Shown here: positions 10,118 through 18,731 of the stretch, piece by piece
How positions within the stretch are numbered: the first letter of the stretch is position 1
How the letters are laid out: every line of letters starts with the position of its first letter
Origin: Methylomonas albis
GTDB taxonomy: Bacteria > Pseudomonadota > Gammaproteobacteria > Methylococcales > Methylomonadaceae
Assembly (NCBI RefSeq): GCF_014850955.1
Contig: NZ_JACXSS010000001.1
Span: 4,774,001-4,838,000, forward strand
Direction: 5' to 3'
Length of the DNA: 64,000 nt
Translations under genes and position numbers: made by a program
Notes under the pieces: generated by a model
The model's database searches: none
What the model was told of the DNA's origin: nothing
The model's input: only the letters and a program-made list of their open reading frames with translations

Positions 10118-11401
10118 TTAATACCGCTTAAAATAGCTTGATCCTGCATATTTAGACCTATTAAATTGATAATCAAACCCTATACTAAAAAAATATAAAA
10201 CCAAACAAAACAACCATAATACATTAGGGCTTTTAAAAATGGACGCCTCTGTAACATTGTGCACAAGCCATACACTTATAAATGACAATATTAGAATGTA
10301 ACTTTGGTTATTACTCTTTGCCAATCTTAATATGCCTCTATAAATCTGCAATAATATTATAAGGAAGAGGACAATTGCCACAATTCCACCACGAACTAGT
10401 AAATCAAAATAGCCATTGTGAAGCTGCCCAAAAGATTGATGATAATGCTTATGAAAGGTAAGGAGGTTGTCTTCTCCCCAACCAAAAATTGGTTTTTCAT
10501 AAAAACCATTTAATGCGGTTTCCCATAAACTAGCGCGCCCTGTGAATGTTGAATCCCTACCTATTGCCTTAAAGAAATACTCAATAGTAAAAATTTCTGG
10601 CTTAAATACAAACAATGATGCCATGACCATAAACAGACTAAACATAACAAGGATTATTTTCATCAGTCTTATGCTTCCAGAGGATGACCTAATAAATTTA
10701 CACCATCCAATGATAAATACCATCGCTAAAGATACGAGAATTGAAGTCATACTATCTGCTTTAACAAGGCAATAGCTAGCACATATCAGCAATAGAACCG
10801 CCAACACCGTTGTGGTTTTATTTTTGTTATCGATTAGAAATAAGCTACTTATTGAAATCCAAACCCCATCTACACATATAGCACCTAATGTATTAGGGTG
10901 CAAAGTAAACCCCCGCAACCCTGCCCTATATTCACCATAAAGGGTCGCTGGCATTTGCGCCATATCGGGCCGTATAAACGAGAATATTATGGTGGCGACA
11001 AAGTAAAAAAAGAAAACAACGAGAAGAGCATTGAAAAACTTGTTTATATTTTGTGCCAGCAAGCTAGCAGCGGATATAGCTATAAAACTAGCTCCTACCT
11101 TATGCACGAAGCCCATTAACAAAAACCGTGGAAATTCGGTCCACAATATAGATAATAACGCAAAAAATAGCATTATCAGCAAAGGCGCCGATCGACTTAA
11201 TGCATATATAAAAAAACCTCGCTGCTTTATCCATAATATAATAAAAGCAGAAACATAAGCTAAAGAGTCAACAATTTGATTTACAGTACTACTTTCTTGG
11301 TTTGCATTAGTATGCAATATACTAAGACCCGCCAACAAAAAAAACACGACAAATGGGAAGAGATATATTGCGCCAACCGGTTTATAAGAAATTGTATTCA
11401 T
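10118..11401 (-). CDS. O-antigen ligase/Wzy-like polymerase
   Basis: A 427-residue polytopic protein with roughly 10-12 membrane helices and one large periplasmic loop. The loop region contains RAGLRGFTLHPNTLGAICV (near residue 165) and FTGRASLWETALNGFYEKPIFGWG then QLHNGYFDLLVRGG (residues 280-340), the conserved Wzy_C/O-antigen-ligase signature with its Arg and His residues. Next to a Wzx-like flippase it is more likely the repeat-unit polymerase than a lipopolysaccharide ligase, but sequence alone cannot separate the two. Confidence 0.86.
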   Translation of the reverse strand: MNTISYKPVGAIYLFPFVVFFLLAGLSILHTNANQESSTVNQIVDSLAYVSAFIILWIKQRGFFIYALSRSAPLLIMLFFALLSILWTEFPRFLLMGFVHKVGASFIAISAASLLAQNINKFFNALLVVFFFYFVATIIFSFIRPDMAQMPATLYGEYRAGLRGFTLHPNTLGAICVDGVWISISSLFLIDNKNKTTTVLAVLLLICASYCLVKADSMTSILVSLAMVFIIGWCKFIRSSSGSIRLMKIILVMFSLFMVMASLFVFKPEIFTIEYFFKAIGRDSTFTGRASLWETALNGFYEKPIFGWGEDNLLTFHKHYHQSFGQLHNGYFDLLVRGGIVAIVLFLIILLQIYRGILRLAKSNNQSYILILSFISVWLVHNVTEASIFKSPNVLWLFCLVLYFFSIGFDYQFNRSKYAGSSYFKRY

Positions 11402-11480
11402 GTAATTATAATCAACAATACGAGACTCCGAGCCTTAATATACTAATGTAAAAGGTATAGTATTTACATATATACAGCCG

Positions 11481-12524
11481 CTAACTAGTAATGCGATCCA
11501 ATATTTTATATCTTGGCAAAATATAGCTTTTAATAAAGATAGCTCCGTATAAACCAGCAACCAACAAAACAGGTGCCATCAATAAAAAACCAGCACCTTC
11601 CCAAGAAAAGAACGTAAGCATAAACCCCTTTGCTATGCCAATCAGAATAGTGTTCATAAGATAAATGCTGTAAGTATATTTACCAAACAACTCCCAAACT
11701 GGAAGAGCACCTAAAAATCCATTTCGCATAAAGGAATGTAGCGCAGGCAGCGAAAAAATTCCGATAATTATTTTTGAATCAATCTGTGAAAAATAAGACA
11801 TTGATAAAAATGATAGTATAAATAGAGCAAGAAATATATAGCTATACTTATCAATCAGACATAAGTATTTCTCATATGACTGCACAACAACAACACCTAT
11901 CGAAAAGAATAAAAAATATTCGCAAAACCTATCCAGCATAAACGAATCTGTAACTGGCACAAAGGCAATCAATACACCTATTAATATAATCAACACAGGC
12001 CTATGAATAAGAAACAAAATAATCAAAGGAAAAATTATGTACATTTCCATTAAAACATAAACAAACCAAAGCGATCCCCCCGCACTTTTCGAAGGCACTA
12101 TTAGAAGATTATACATCTCAGAATAGACATCCCCTGGCACATCATCCACTTGAAGCGTACTGGACAAATAAGACTTACCAAGATATATCAATACACCAAA
12201 CAATAAATAACCAGGAGCCAGGCGTTTTAGCCTTTTAAAAACATATTCAAAATAACTTTTGAGGCTATTAACTACAGGAAATGTATACGCCATTATTATT
12301 CCTGATATAAACATGAAAAATGGCATATGAAACTTATAGATATAGAATTTAAGAGCCCCATACCATTCATTTCCTTGAGGCACATCGGTTGCTACAATAT
12401 GCCCTAGAACGACAAGAAAAATAGCAAACCCTTTTGATCTATCTATATCAATCAACCTATTTTTTTTACTCAAAATATTAACCATTTTACTAAACACCAA
12501 TGACGCTAGTACTTTAATCAGCAT
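11481..12524 (-). CDS. Acyltransferase family 3, membrane
   Basis: A 347-residue acyltransferase-3 protein with about ten membrane helices. Key stretch: IDIDRSKGFAIFLVVLGHIVA near residue 26, with the family Arg and His, followed by KFHMPFFMFISGIIMAYTF. It likely adds an acetyl or similar group to a sugar of the polysaccharide. The start is uncertain: a second ATG 13 codons in (12485) would give MVNILSKKNRLIDIDRSKG, which begins closer to the conserved region. It is 10 bases downstream of the VanZ-like gene, so the two are probably translated from one message. Confidence 0.86.
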   Translation of the reverse strand: MLIKVLASLVFSKMVNILSKKNRLIDIDRSKGFAIFLVVLGHIVATDVPQGNEWYGALKFYIYKFHMPFFMFISGIIMAYTFPVVNSLKSYFEYVFKRLKRLAPGYLLFGVLIYLGKSYLSSTLQVDDVPGDVYSEMYNLLIVPSKSAGGSLWFVYVLMEMYIIFPLIILFLIHRPVLIILIGVLIAFVPVTDSFMLDRFCEYFLFFSIGVVVVQSYEKYLCLIDKYSYIFLALFILSFLSMSYFSQIDSKIIIGIFSLPALHSFMRNGFLGALPVWELFGKYTYSIYLMNTILIGIAKGFMLTFFSWEGAGFLLMAPVLLVAGLYGAIFIKSYILPRYKILDRITS

Positions 12525-12534
12525 GCATTAGAGA

Positions 12535-12957
12535 CTATTTGAAAATAACGAACCACCTACTTAAACTGCTTTTTAATACAATATTAAAAACGTATAAAAA
12601 CACAATTGCGCCAAAAATATCAGCCATGAGATCTAAAAACTCGAACGCTCGGCTAGGGTTTAATAATTGATAGCACTCATCAGCTACACCCACAATTGTA
12701 ACGAGCACTAAAACAAAAAAAAATGTTGAGTTTTTATTTTTACCTCGCAAACATAAGGAGGCAGAGCAAACCAATAGTGCTAATATACCGAAAGCTACAA
12801 AATGAGCCAGTTTGTCAACACCATACCCTGAACTCATTATTTTGGCAGGTGGCTGTGATGATTCCGCAAACAAAAATAATATCCAAGCGATACTCAGCAG
12901 AACGAATAGAATCGCAAGTTTACGGTTGCCTTTTAGATTAGCCATTACCTGATCCAT
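12535..12957 (-). CDS. VanZ-like membrane protein
   Basis: A 140-residue protein with about four membrane helices. DKLAHFVAFGILALLV (near residue 48) and DECYQLLNPSRAFEFLDLMADIFGA (near residue 92) are the paired motifs of the VanZ-like family, with conserved His, Glu and Asp residues. VanZ itself gives teicoplanin resistance. Relatives next to polysaccharide genes are common but have no established role. It is the first gene of the AT-rich minus-strand run, so the promoter of that run may lie just upstream (12958-13047). Confidence 0.8.
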   Translation of the reverse strand: MDQVMANLKGNRKLAILFVLLSIAWILFLFAESSQPPAKIMSSGYGVDKLAHFVAFGILALLVCSASLCLRGKNKNSTFFFVLVLVTIVGVADECYQLLNPSRAFEFLDLMADIFGAIVFLYVFNIVLKSSLSRWFVIFK

Positions 12958-13047
12958 GTAGGGTTAAAACCGTGCATTAAAGGCATCCCCCAATCCATCC
13001 GAGCTTGGACACACGCTTTAACAGGCGCCTCATACTTCTTTTGGGTA

Positions 13048-13416
13048 CTAGGGATATTCATCTGTTTGATTACGCAATTCGCGCAATAATATCCAATTCT
13101 CTACGGAGGGTAAGACACCTATTTTTTCCGCCCTATTTAGCTTGTCCAGGAAGGCGTCGTTTTCCTGCCGTTCTTGCAGTATTTGTAAAATAGCTGGCAA
13201 TAATCTCAAGCCGATTAAATTCTGTAATTTGCCGAAACGAACCACAATTCGGTCGAGCATACGGACTTCCACGTCGTTTGAGTCTCGGATAGTTAGATCC
13301 TTAATGGAGGGAAAATTAACAGCTTCTTGCCAAGCTGTATGCAATCGAGTCTGATGCAGCCAACATTCCTGTGGTGCTGGGCGCAGTTTAAATTCGATGC
13401 TGTCTTGTTTATTCAT
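13048..13416 (-). CDS. HEPN-domain protein (HepT-like), probably truncated and inactive
   Basis: A 122-residue helical protein partnered with an upstream nucleotidyltransferase through an ATGA overlap (13413-13416), the layout of MNT/HEPN toxin-antitoxin pairs. HEPN toxins cut RNA with an R-x4-6-H motif, usually seen as RNxxAHEYP near the C-terminus. Here the corresponding end is ELRNQTDEYP, so the histidine is replaced by Asp, and the protein stops immediately after this motif while relatives continue. Both points suggest loss of nuclease activity. The neighbour is also frameshifted, so I read the pair as decaying. Confidence 0.6.
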   Translation of the reverse strand: MNKQDSIEFKLRPAPQECWLHQTRLHTAWQEAVNFPSIKDLTIRDSNDVEVRMLDRIVVRFGKLQNLIGLRLLPAILQILQERQENDAFLDKLNRAEKIGVLPSVENWILLRELRNQTDEYP

Positions 13417-13714
13417 AACGGAATAGCTGTCTGTTCCGCAATACGCTGAATGGGTTGTTGCTCTTGCCCCATGGCCGGGGCAAACACTAGACCGATACGC
13501 TGTTCGCCAAGTGCCCGTTTGGCTTTAACCAGATAGCGCAATTTGGCATCCAAGGTTTTTTCTAGGTTTTGATTAAATCCTTTTACGTACAAATCTATGT
13601 CTCCACCACGCATAGCGTCGTCTGTACGCGAGCCAAATAATTGCAGACGTGCTTGCGTTCCAAATACGTCAATGGCGATGTTCTTATGTCAGTTTGCTGT
13701 TGGGTTATTCGCAT
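13413..13714 (-). pseudogene. MNT-type nucleotidyltransferase (MntA-like), frameshifted
   Basis: The antitoxin-type partner of the HEPN gene. From the ATG at 13714 the frame reads MRITQQQTDI. Near 13684-13688 one base must be added to continue as KNIAIDVFGTQARLQLFGSR, then TDDAMRGGDIDLYV. This contains the nucleotidyltransferase core GSRxDD...GGDIDL with its two metal-binding Asp residues (DID). The C-terminus ends QRIAEQTAIPL. Corrected length would be about 100 residues, normal for the family. The lesion is not in a long homopolymer, so true decay is more likely here than a base-call error. Active family members modify and silence their HEPN partner. Confidence 0.62.
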
Positions 13715-13816
13715 GGCTTATGTCCATATAGCTACTGCGTGATGTATGCGCCTTGGTATCCTCTATTCATTTTTCCTCCTACCCCTCAATCAACGTGTAT
13801 TTGTCGCACCCAAAAG

Positions 13817-13935
13817 GGCAATGCAGTTGGGTTACGCCGATCGTGGTGAGTTTGTCGAACCATGAGCGGCTCAATCATTCGCCCTTCGACAGTACTCAGG
13901 ACGAACGGTTAGTTCTTAACTTAACGGCATTGCCC
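13817..13935. repeat. TIR-bounded miniature element, copy 1
   Basis: A degenerate left end (GGCAATGCAGTTGGGTTA, 13817-13834) faces a right end TTAACTTAACGGCATTGCCC (13916-13935). The two are inverted copies of the same motif with a few mismatches. The interior holds a CTTCGACAGTACTCAGGACG-type stretch. The same terminal motif recurs at several other places in the window. Confidence 0.65.
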
Positions 13936-14008
13936 ACATCCCTTTCCCTCGCACGACAGTGGGAGCTGGAGGTGCGGAAGATCAATTATGGAGACTCCGT
14001 CATCCCAA

Positions 14009-14060
14009 CCTTCTCCCTGAGGGAGAAGGGACTGTACAGCCTTAACTTAAACGGTATGGT
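14009..14060. repeat. Hairpin plus right-end motif, related to copy at 21548
   Basis: Stem CCTTCTCCC / GGGAGAAGG with a three-base loop at 14009-14029, followed by TTAACTTAAACGGTATGG at 14042-14059. The stem arms, the preceding CATCCCAAC and the following end motif match the copy at 21536-21597. No left end is visible, so this copy is partial. Confidence 0.6.
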
Positions 14061-14080
14061 CTCATCCCCTCCATATAGAA

Positions 14081-14151
14081 GCAATGTCTTTAAGTTAATG
14101 GAAACATTCCCTCTTCCAGCGGGAGAGGCGTCTTAACTTAACGGCATTGCC
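14081..14151. repeat. TIR-bounded miniature element, copy 2
   Basis: GCAATGTCTTTAAGTTAA (14081-14098) and TTAACTTAACGGCATTGCC (14133-14151) are inverted copies with two mismatches over 18 bases. They enclose a short segment with a CCTCTTCC/GGGAGAGG hairpin. At about 70 bases it is the shortest complete copy here. Confidence 0.65.
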
Positions 14152-14192
14152 TCTAGAAGATGGGAATTTTACGACGGCCTCCTAGGACCGTC

Positions 14193-15614
14193 TCAATAAG
14201 CCTGCTGCCCCACAAACCCTTTAAAAACGGTCAAAACAACTATTTTTATGTCCAAAACCACCGACCATTGCCGGATGTATTCCAAATCATGATGAATCCG
14301 CCTTTCCATTTTGTCGATAGTTTCGGTTTCACCGCGACAACCGCTGATTTGTGCCAGGCCGGTTATACCGGGTTTCATTTTATGCCGCAGCATGTAGCCT
14401 TGGATTTGCTTGCGGTAGTATTCATTGTGAGCCACCGCGTGGGGCCTTGGGCCGACCACAGACATGGTGCCGCTCAATACGTTTAGAAATTGCGGCAATT
14501 CGTCTAACGAGGTACGCCGTAAAAAGCCGCCCAAGGGCGTCACACGGCTATCGTTGGCGGTGGCTTGTTTGATGGCATCGCCATTTTCACATACTGACAT
14601 CGATCGAAACTTCCATACTTCAATCTGCTCGCCCTTCACGCCGTAACGCATTTGCTTGAAGATAACCGGCCCCGGCGAGGTAATCTTGATAGCAATGGCG
14701 ATGATCAACATCGGTATGGCGATAATCGGCAAGATGATCGCACACAACAACAAATCTTCAAGGCGTTTAGCAGCACCATCCATAGACGAATTTAAAGGTG
14801 TATCGAAGACGCTGACCACCGGAATGCCCTTTACACTGCTCAGTTTGGACTGCATCAGGTTAAAGGTAAAAAAATCTGGCACTATGTTTACCGAGACTGT
14901 ACTGTCGGCCAGCTCTCGGATCAATTGGTTAATCCGCTTTTCAGCACGCAATGGCAGGGTGATATAGATATGATCTATTTCTCCGCGCTGCGCTCTTTCC
15001 AATAATTCTTTGAAGTCGCCAACGATGATGTCGACCATGTCTTCATCGAGCCGACGCTGTTTGTTTTCGATGCGGTCGTCAAAAAAACCAATAAAGCTAT
15101 AGCCCAACCAAGGCATTTCAGTCAGCGCGGCGTTTAGGCGCTTGCCTAGCGAATTGCCGCCCAAAATTGCGTAGTTTCGTGTATTGAGGCCATTCATCCG
15201 CAAGTATGACAGTGTGGAGCGGCGCAGCGAGTGCAGCATGATGATGCTGAGCGGCGCTAGCGGTAGCCACAATTCCAGCACTTGCCGGGAGTATTCAAAG
15301 CCAAGGTCAAATACGAAAAAACTGCTGGCAATCAGCGCAAAGGCCACTATCCATGACAATAAGATCCGCACTGCGTCGTCGAACAAGGGATCGCCACGCC
15401 AGCCGTGATAGATCTCCTGATGCTCGGCAAAAATACCGAACAGCACGGTACAGACAATAAATAAGCCTAGGTATTCACGGTCGAACGGCTCGCCATAGAT
15501 ATGCAGCGAGATGTATAGCGAGATAAAAATCAACGCGGTATCCATCGCCCGCTTTATGCTCTGCAATTCAGGCTGCAGCGGCCTGATAAATCCTTTTGGG
15601 CGAAACTGATTCAT
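14193..15614 (-). CDS. wcaJ: Undecaprenyl-phosphate glucose phosphotransferase (WcaJ-like)
   Basis: The 473-residue initiating enzyme of the exopolysaccharide pathway: it moves a hexose-1-phosphate from a UDP-sugar to undecaprenyl phosphate. The N-terminal half has four to five membrane helices and a CoA-binding-like Rossmann domain (NYAILGGNSLGKRLNAAL near residue 147). The C-terminal catalytic domain shows MRYGVKGEQIEVWKFRSM, then RRTSLDELPQFLNVLSG and GPRPHAVAHNEYY, ending KPGITGLAQISGCRGET. These are the signature blocks of the bacterial sugar transferase family. Its base composition is like the core genome rather than the AT-rich genes downstream. It is separated from them by about 480 bases of repeats. 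Confidence 0.92.
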   Translation of the reverse strand: MNQFRPKGFIRPLQPELQSIKRAMDTALIFISLYISLHIYGEPFDREYLGLFIVCTVLFGIFAEHQEIYHGWRGDPLFDDAVRILLSWIVAFALIASSFFVFDLGFEYSRQVLELWLPLAPLSIIMLHSLRRSTLSYLRMNGLNTRNYAILGGNSLGKRLNAALTEMPWLGYSFIGFFDDRIENKQRRLDEDMVDIIVGDFKELLERAQRGEIDHIYITLPLRAEKRINQLIRELADSTVSVNIVPDFFTFNLMQSKLSSVKGIPVVSVFDTPLNSSMDGAAKRLEDLLLCAIILPIIAIPMLIIAIAIKITSPGPVIFKQMRYGVKGEQIEVWKFRSMSVCENGDAIKQATANDSRVTPLGGFLRRTSLDELPQFLNVLSGTMSVVGPRPHAVAHNEYYRKQIQGYMLRHKMKPGITGLAQISGCRGETETIDKMERRIHHDLEYIRQWSVVLDIKIVVLTVFKGFVGQQAY

Positions 15615-15916
15615 ATCAAATATACTGGTTAGCTTAATGAGTACATCATTTGCCTGCCTGATTATAGGACTTTAAGCCAAAATTATTTCAGCTTAATGAA
15701 AGTTTAATTAAACACCTACGGCGGCATGTAAACCGCATGGCATATACAAGATCATCCTGCGTATCACTTCTTAGCAACATTGCAAGCACGACAATTGATA
15801 GTAGAAAACCAACTAAAACAATCAACGTTGCTTGTAAACCACTTTAGCAGGTCTTGCCACACTCACCAATTAAAACCCTACCCTTAACCAAGTAAACAGA
15901 CTATTTCATAATCCTT
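15615..15916. promoter_or_regulatory. Divergent promoter region, wcaJ and pyrF
   Basis: About 300 AT-rich bases between two divergent genes must hold promoters for both. I could not settle on clear -35/-10 pairs. No riboswitch-like structure or long inverted repeat was seen. Confidence 0.4.
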
Positions 15917-16642
15917 ATGACAGAATCTTTCATATCAAATAAAGCCATTCCCGTCCGCGAACGCCTGATAATGGCTCTGGATGTTTCCAGCATTGCAGAC
16001 GCACAAGCCTTGGTCGAGGAACTGGGGGAAGCGGTTATTTTTTACAAAGTGGGCATGGAATTATTTATGTCCGGCGACTACTTCGGTTTCATCGAATGGC
16101 TAAAGGCCCGTGACAAAAAGGTCTTTGTCGATCTTAAATTCTTCGACATTCCTGCCACAGTGGGCCGGGCGATTAAAGCCTTAAGCAATAAGGGCGTGGA
16201 TCTGGCTACCATCCATGGCAACGATTCCATCATGGAAGCGGCGGCGGCAGCGAAAGGCGACTTAAAAGTATTGGCGGTCACTGCTTTAACCAGTCTGGAT
16301 CGTGGCGATTTGGACGATTTGGGCTTTCAATGTGATGTGCGCGAGTTGGTTTTGTCACGCGCCAAACGGGCGTTGCAAATAGGTTGCGACGGTATTGTTT
16401 CATCCGGTTTGGAAGTGGCAATGATTCGGGAACAGTTGGGCGAGAAGCTACTGGTAATCACCCCAGGTATCCGGCCAGTGGACAACCGCGAAGACGACGA
16501 TCAAAAACGCGCGGTCAGCGTGGAGCAAGCGATTCAAAACGGCGCGGATTATATAGTGGTGGGCAGGCCGATCCGCGATGCGACTGATCGCAGGGCTATG
16601 GCGGAAAAAATCCAGGGGCAGATTGCAGCGCAGTTTGCTTGA
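15917..16642 (+). CDS. pyrF: Orotidine 5'-phosphate decarboxylase
   Basis: A 241-residue TIM-barrel enzyme that converts OMP to UMP, the last step of pyrimidine synthesis. LIMALDVSSIADAQALVEEL starts the barrel near residue 17, and VDLKFFDIPATVGRA near residue 73 carries the catalytic DxKxxD tetrad. ITPGIRP and DYIVVGRPIRDATD form the phosphate-binding C-terminal loops. The length matches the gammaproteobacterial form. It appears to be a single-gene unit followed by a repeat-filled gap. Confidence 0.95.
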   Translation: MTESFISNKAIPVRERLIMALDVSSIADAQALVEELGEAVIFYKVGMELFMSGDYFGFIEWLKARDKKVFVDLKFFDIPATVGRAIKALSNKGVDLATIHGNDSIMEAAAAAKGDLKVLAVTALTSLDRGDLDDLGFQCDVRELVLSRAKRALQIGCDGIVSSGLEVAMIREQLGEKLLVITPGIRPVDNREDDDQKRAVSVEQAIQNGADYIVVGRPIRDATDRRAMAEKIQGQIAAQFA

Positions 16643-16670
16643 GTGGTTTTAATCTCCCTCACCCCAACCC

Positions 16671-16957
16671 GAATACCGTTAGGTTAAAAAACTATTCGCC
16701 GGCTGAGCGAAGCCGAGCCGTTGGTCGGGGGCCGAGTCGTTGTCCGAGCGAAGACGAACCGCTGACTGATCCGAGCCGAACCGCTGACTGATCCGAGCCG
16801 AACCGCTGACTGATCCGAGCCGAACCGCTGACTGATCCGAGCCGAACCGCTGACTGATCCGAGCCGAACCGTTGGCTGAGCGGAGCCCATTCGCTTCCAC
16901 AAGCCTGTCCTGAGCGCAGCCAAAGAGCTCATGACAGGCTTAACTAGCGGCATTGCC
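16671..16957. repeat. TIR-bounded compound element with tandem array, copy 3
   Basis: A left end GAATACCGTTAGGTTAA (16671-16687) faces a right end TTAACTAGCGGCATTGCC (16940-16957), both degenerate versions of the recurring motif in inverted orientation. The interior starts and ends with GCTGAGCGAAGCC/GAGCGCAGCC-like sequence and holds a 22-base tandem array. Small apparent open frames across the array are repeat artefacts. Confidence 0.6.
16755..16886. repeat. 22-bp tandem repeat array (5 perfect copies plus a variant)
   Basis: A 22-base unit beginning CGAACCGCTGACTGATCC is repeated exactly five times from 16755 to 16864, with a sixth diverged copy at 16865-16886 (ending GGCTGAGCGGAGC). The variant copy resembles the GAGCGGAGCCGAAG core found at 19795 and 36498. 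This suggests the array grew from part of the miniature element. Copy number may vary between strains. Confidence 0.9.
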
Positions 16958-17122
16958 CTCATTCCTACCTGTCTTCCCATTTATCCCTTGCAGTTACCAA
17001 AAGACGCGGAGATTTTGAATTTTTATTAACTTGTTAAGCTTATACCCAACATCTAAAATTTAACTCCCTGCAAAAAGTGGGCATAATGCTCCGGTTTTTA
17101 ATGCGCGAAACCAGCCAATGCA

Positions 17123-17677
17123 ATGAAACCAGCGGCAAATATCTATTTGATCGGCCTGATGGGTGTGGGCAAAACCACGATAGGCAAACAGCTTGCTAGA
17201 GCCTTGCAATGGCCGTTCTACGACAGCGACAGAGTCATCGAGGAATGCACCGGTGTAGATATTCCCACTATCTTCTCCTACGAAGGTGAAGAAGGCTTCC
17301 GAATGCGCGAACAAACCGTGATTCATCATTTATCGGCATTGCAAGGGATAGTGATGGCTACCGGCGGCGGCGCGGTGTTAATGCCGGAGAATCGGACCGC
17401 ATTAAAAGAAAACGGCTTCGTCGTCTATCTGCATTGCTCTATCGACAAGATCCTGCATCGCACCAAACACGATACGCAACGCCCGCTATTGCGCACCGAT
17501 AACCCCAGACAACGCCTGCAAACCTTGTTGGCCCAACGCGACCCGCTATATACAGAATGCGCCGACTTTAAAATCGATTCCGGCGTACTGCCCACTAAAA
17601 CCGTGGTTAAAACCATTTTGCAGCAATATCAGGCTGCTTTAGAAGATCATGACAGAATTGCAAGTTGCACTAAATAA
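17123..17677 (+). CDS. aroK: Shikimate kinase
   Basis: A 184-residue P-loop kinase that phosphorylates shikimate with ATP in the chorismate pathway. Seen: Walker [10 protein letters not shown] at residues 11-19, the DSD metal/shikimate site near residue 34, EEGFRMREQ (shikimate-binding Arg) near residue 58, and ATGGGAV near residue 80. Its 3' end overlaps aroB by 29 bases, implying translational coupling. It opens the conserved gammaproteobacterial aroK-aroB-damX-hemE block. The promoter should lie between 16958 and 17122. Confidence 0.96.
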   Translation: MKPAANIYLIGLMGVGKTTIGKQLARALQWPFYDSDRVIEECTGVDIPTIFSYEGEEGFRMREQTVIHHLSALQGIVMATGGGAVLMPENRTALKENGFVVYLHCSIDKILHRTKHDTQRPLLRTDNPRQRLQTLLAQRDPLYTECADFKIDSGVLPTKTVVKTILQQYQAALEDHDRIASCTK

Positions 17678-18731
17678 CGACAGAAGTTACCCGATTTACA
17701 TTGGCGCCGGCTTGCTGACTCAGCCGGAACTGTTGGCTAAACATATTCGCTCCAAGCAGGTATTGATCGTTACCAACGAGACTATCGCACCGCTTTATTT
17801 GGCAAAACTACAGGCCGCTTTAACCGATTACCAAGTCGAAACGGTCATCCTGCCGGACGGCGAGCAATACAAAACGCTGCAATATCTTGAAAAAGTCTTC
17901 GATCAATTGCTTGCCAAAAAATTTAGCCGCAACGCCACCTTGATTGCCTTGGGCGGCGGCGTGATCGGCGATATGGGCGGCTTTGCGGCGGCCTGTTATC
18001 AACGCGGCATCGCCTTCATCCAAATCCCCACCACTTTATTGGCTCAAGTCGATTCCTCGGTCGGCGGCAAAACCGGCGTCAACCATCCGCTGGGTAAAAA
18101 CATGATAGGTGCGTTTTATCAACCGCAATGCGTGATCGCCGATGCCGATGTGCTGGACACGCTGGATGACAGGCAGTTGTCGGCCGGCTTGGCGGAAGTA
18201 ATCAAATACGGCTTGATCCGCGACCCTGAATTTCTGCAATGGCTGGAAGCCAATATGCCTAAATTGCTGGCCCGCGATAAAGACGCGCTGGCTTATGCGA
18301 TTGAGCGCTCCTGCATTAACAAAGCCGAAGTAGTCGGTGAAGACGAGTTCGAATCCGGCGTGCGCGCCACCCTGAATCTAGGCCATACTTTCGGCCACGC
18401 CATTGAAACCGGCAGCGGCTACGGTCATTATCTGCACGGCGAAGCAGTAGCTATCGGCACTTGTTTTGCCGCCGATTTATCGCGGCGCCTGGGCTGGCTG
18501 AACGATGCCGACGTCGATCGGATTATCGCCGTATTCAAAGCAGCCAAATTACCCGTAACACCACCTACCGAAATGACCACCGAGCACTATGTGGATTTGA
18601 TGGCAGTGGATAAGAAGAATATTGACGGCAAAATTCGGGTGATTCTACTGGAGGCGGTCGGCAAAGCCTCGTTGCCCGTCAACGTCGATCTGGCGCAATT
18701 ACAAGCAACCTTGAACGGCTATGCTGGATAA
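17649..18731 (+). CDS. aroB: 3-dehydroquinate synthase
   Basis: A 360-residue NAD- and metal-dependent enzyme that cyclises DAHP to 3-dehydroquinate. The NAD-binding [13 protein letters not shown] is near residue 100, followed by [28 protein letters not shown] near residue 180 and [10 protein letters not shown] near residue 245 supply the metal-binding Glu and His residues. Full length. It starts inside aroK and its last 11 bases overlap damX, so the three genes are tightly coupled. Confidence 0.96.
   Translation: MTELQVALNNDRSYPIYIGAGLLTQPELLAKHIRSKQVLIVTNETIAPLYLAKLQAALTDYQVETVILPDGEQYKTLQYLEKVFDQLLAKKFSRNATLIALGGGVIGDMGGFAAACYQRGIAFIQIPTTLLAQVDSSVGGKTGVNHPLGKNMIGAFYQPQCVIADADVLDTLDDRQLSAGLAEVIKYGLIRDPEFLQWLEANMPKLLARDKDALAYAIERSCINKAEVVGEDEFESGVRATLNLGHTFGHAIETGSGYGHYLHGEAVAIGTCFAADLSRRLGWLNDADVDRIIAVFKAAKLPVTPPTEMTTEHYVDLMAVDKKNIDGKIRVILLEAVGKASLPVNVDLAQLQATLNGYAG

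Noticed and set aside
13753..14136. A 127-codon plus-strand open frame over the repeat nest
   Set aside because: Its translation (for example SLSNHERLNHSPFDSTQDER) is the peptide image of extragenic repeat DNA; no ribosome site or family signal.
16755..16886. CRISPR array
   Set aside because: Repeats are directly adjacent with no unique spacers, and no cas gene is near.
16679..16980. Minus-strand open frames with a repeating SDQSAVRLGSVSGSARISQR-like peptide
   Set aside because: They arise from the 22-base array (not a multiple of 3, so it gives three rotating frames). No start context and no other coding evidence.
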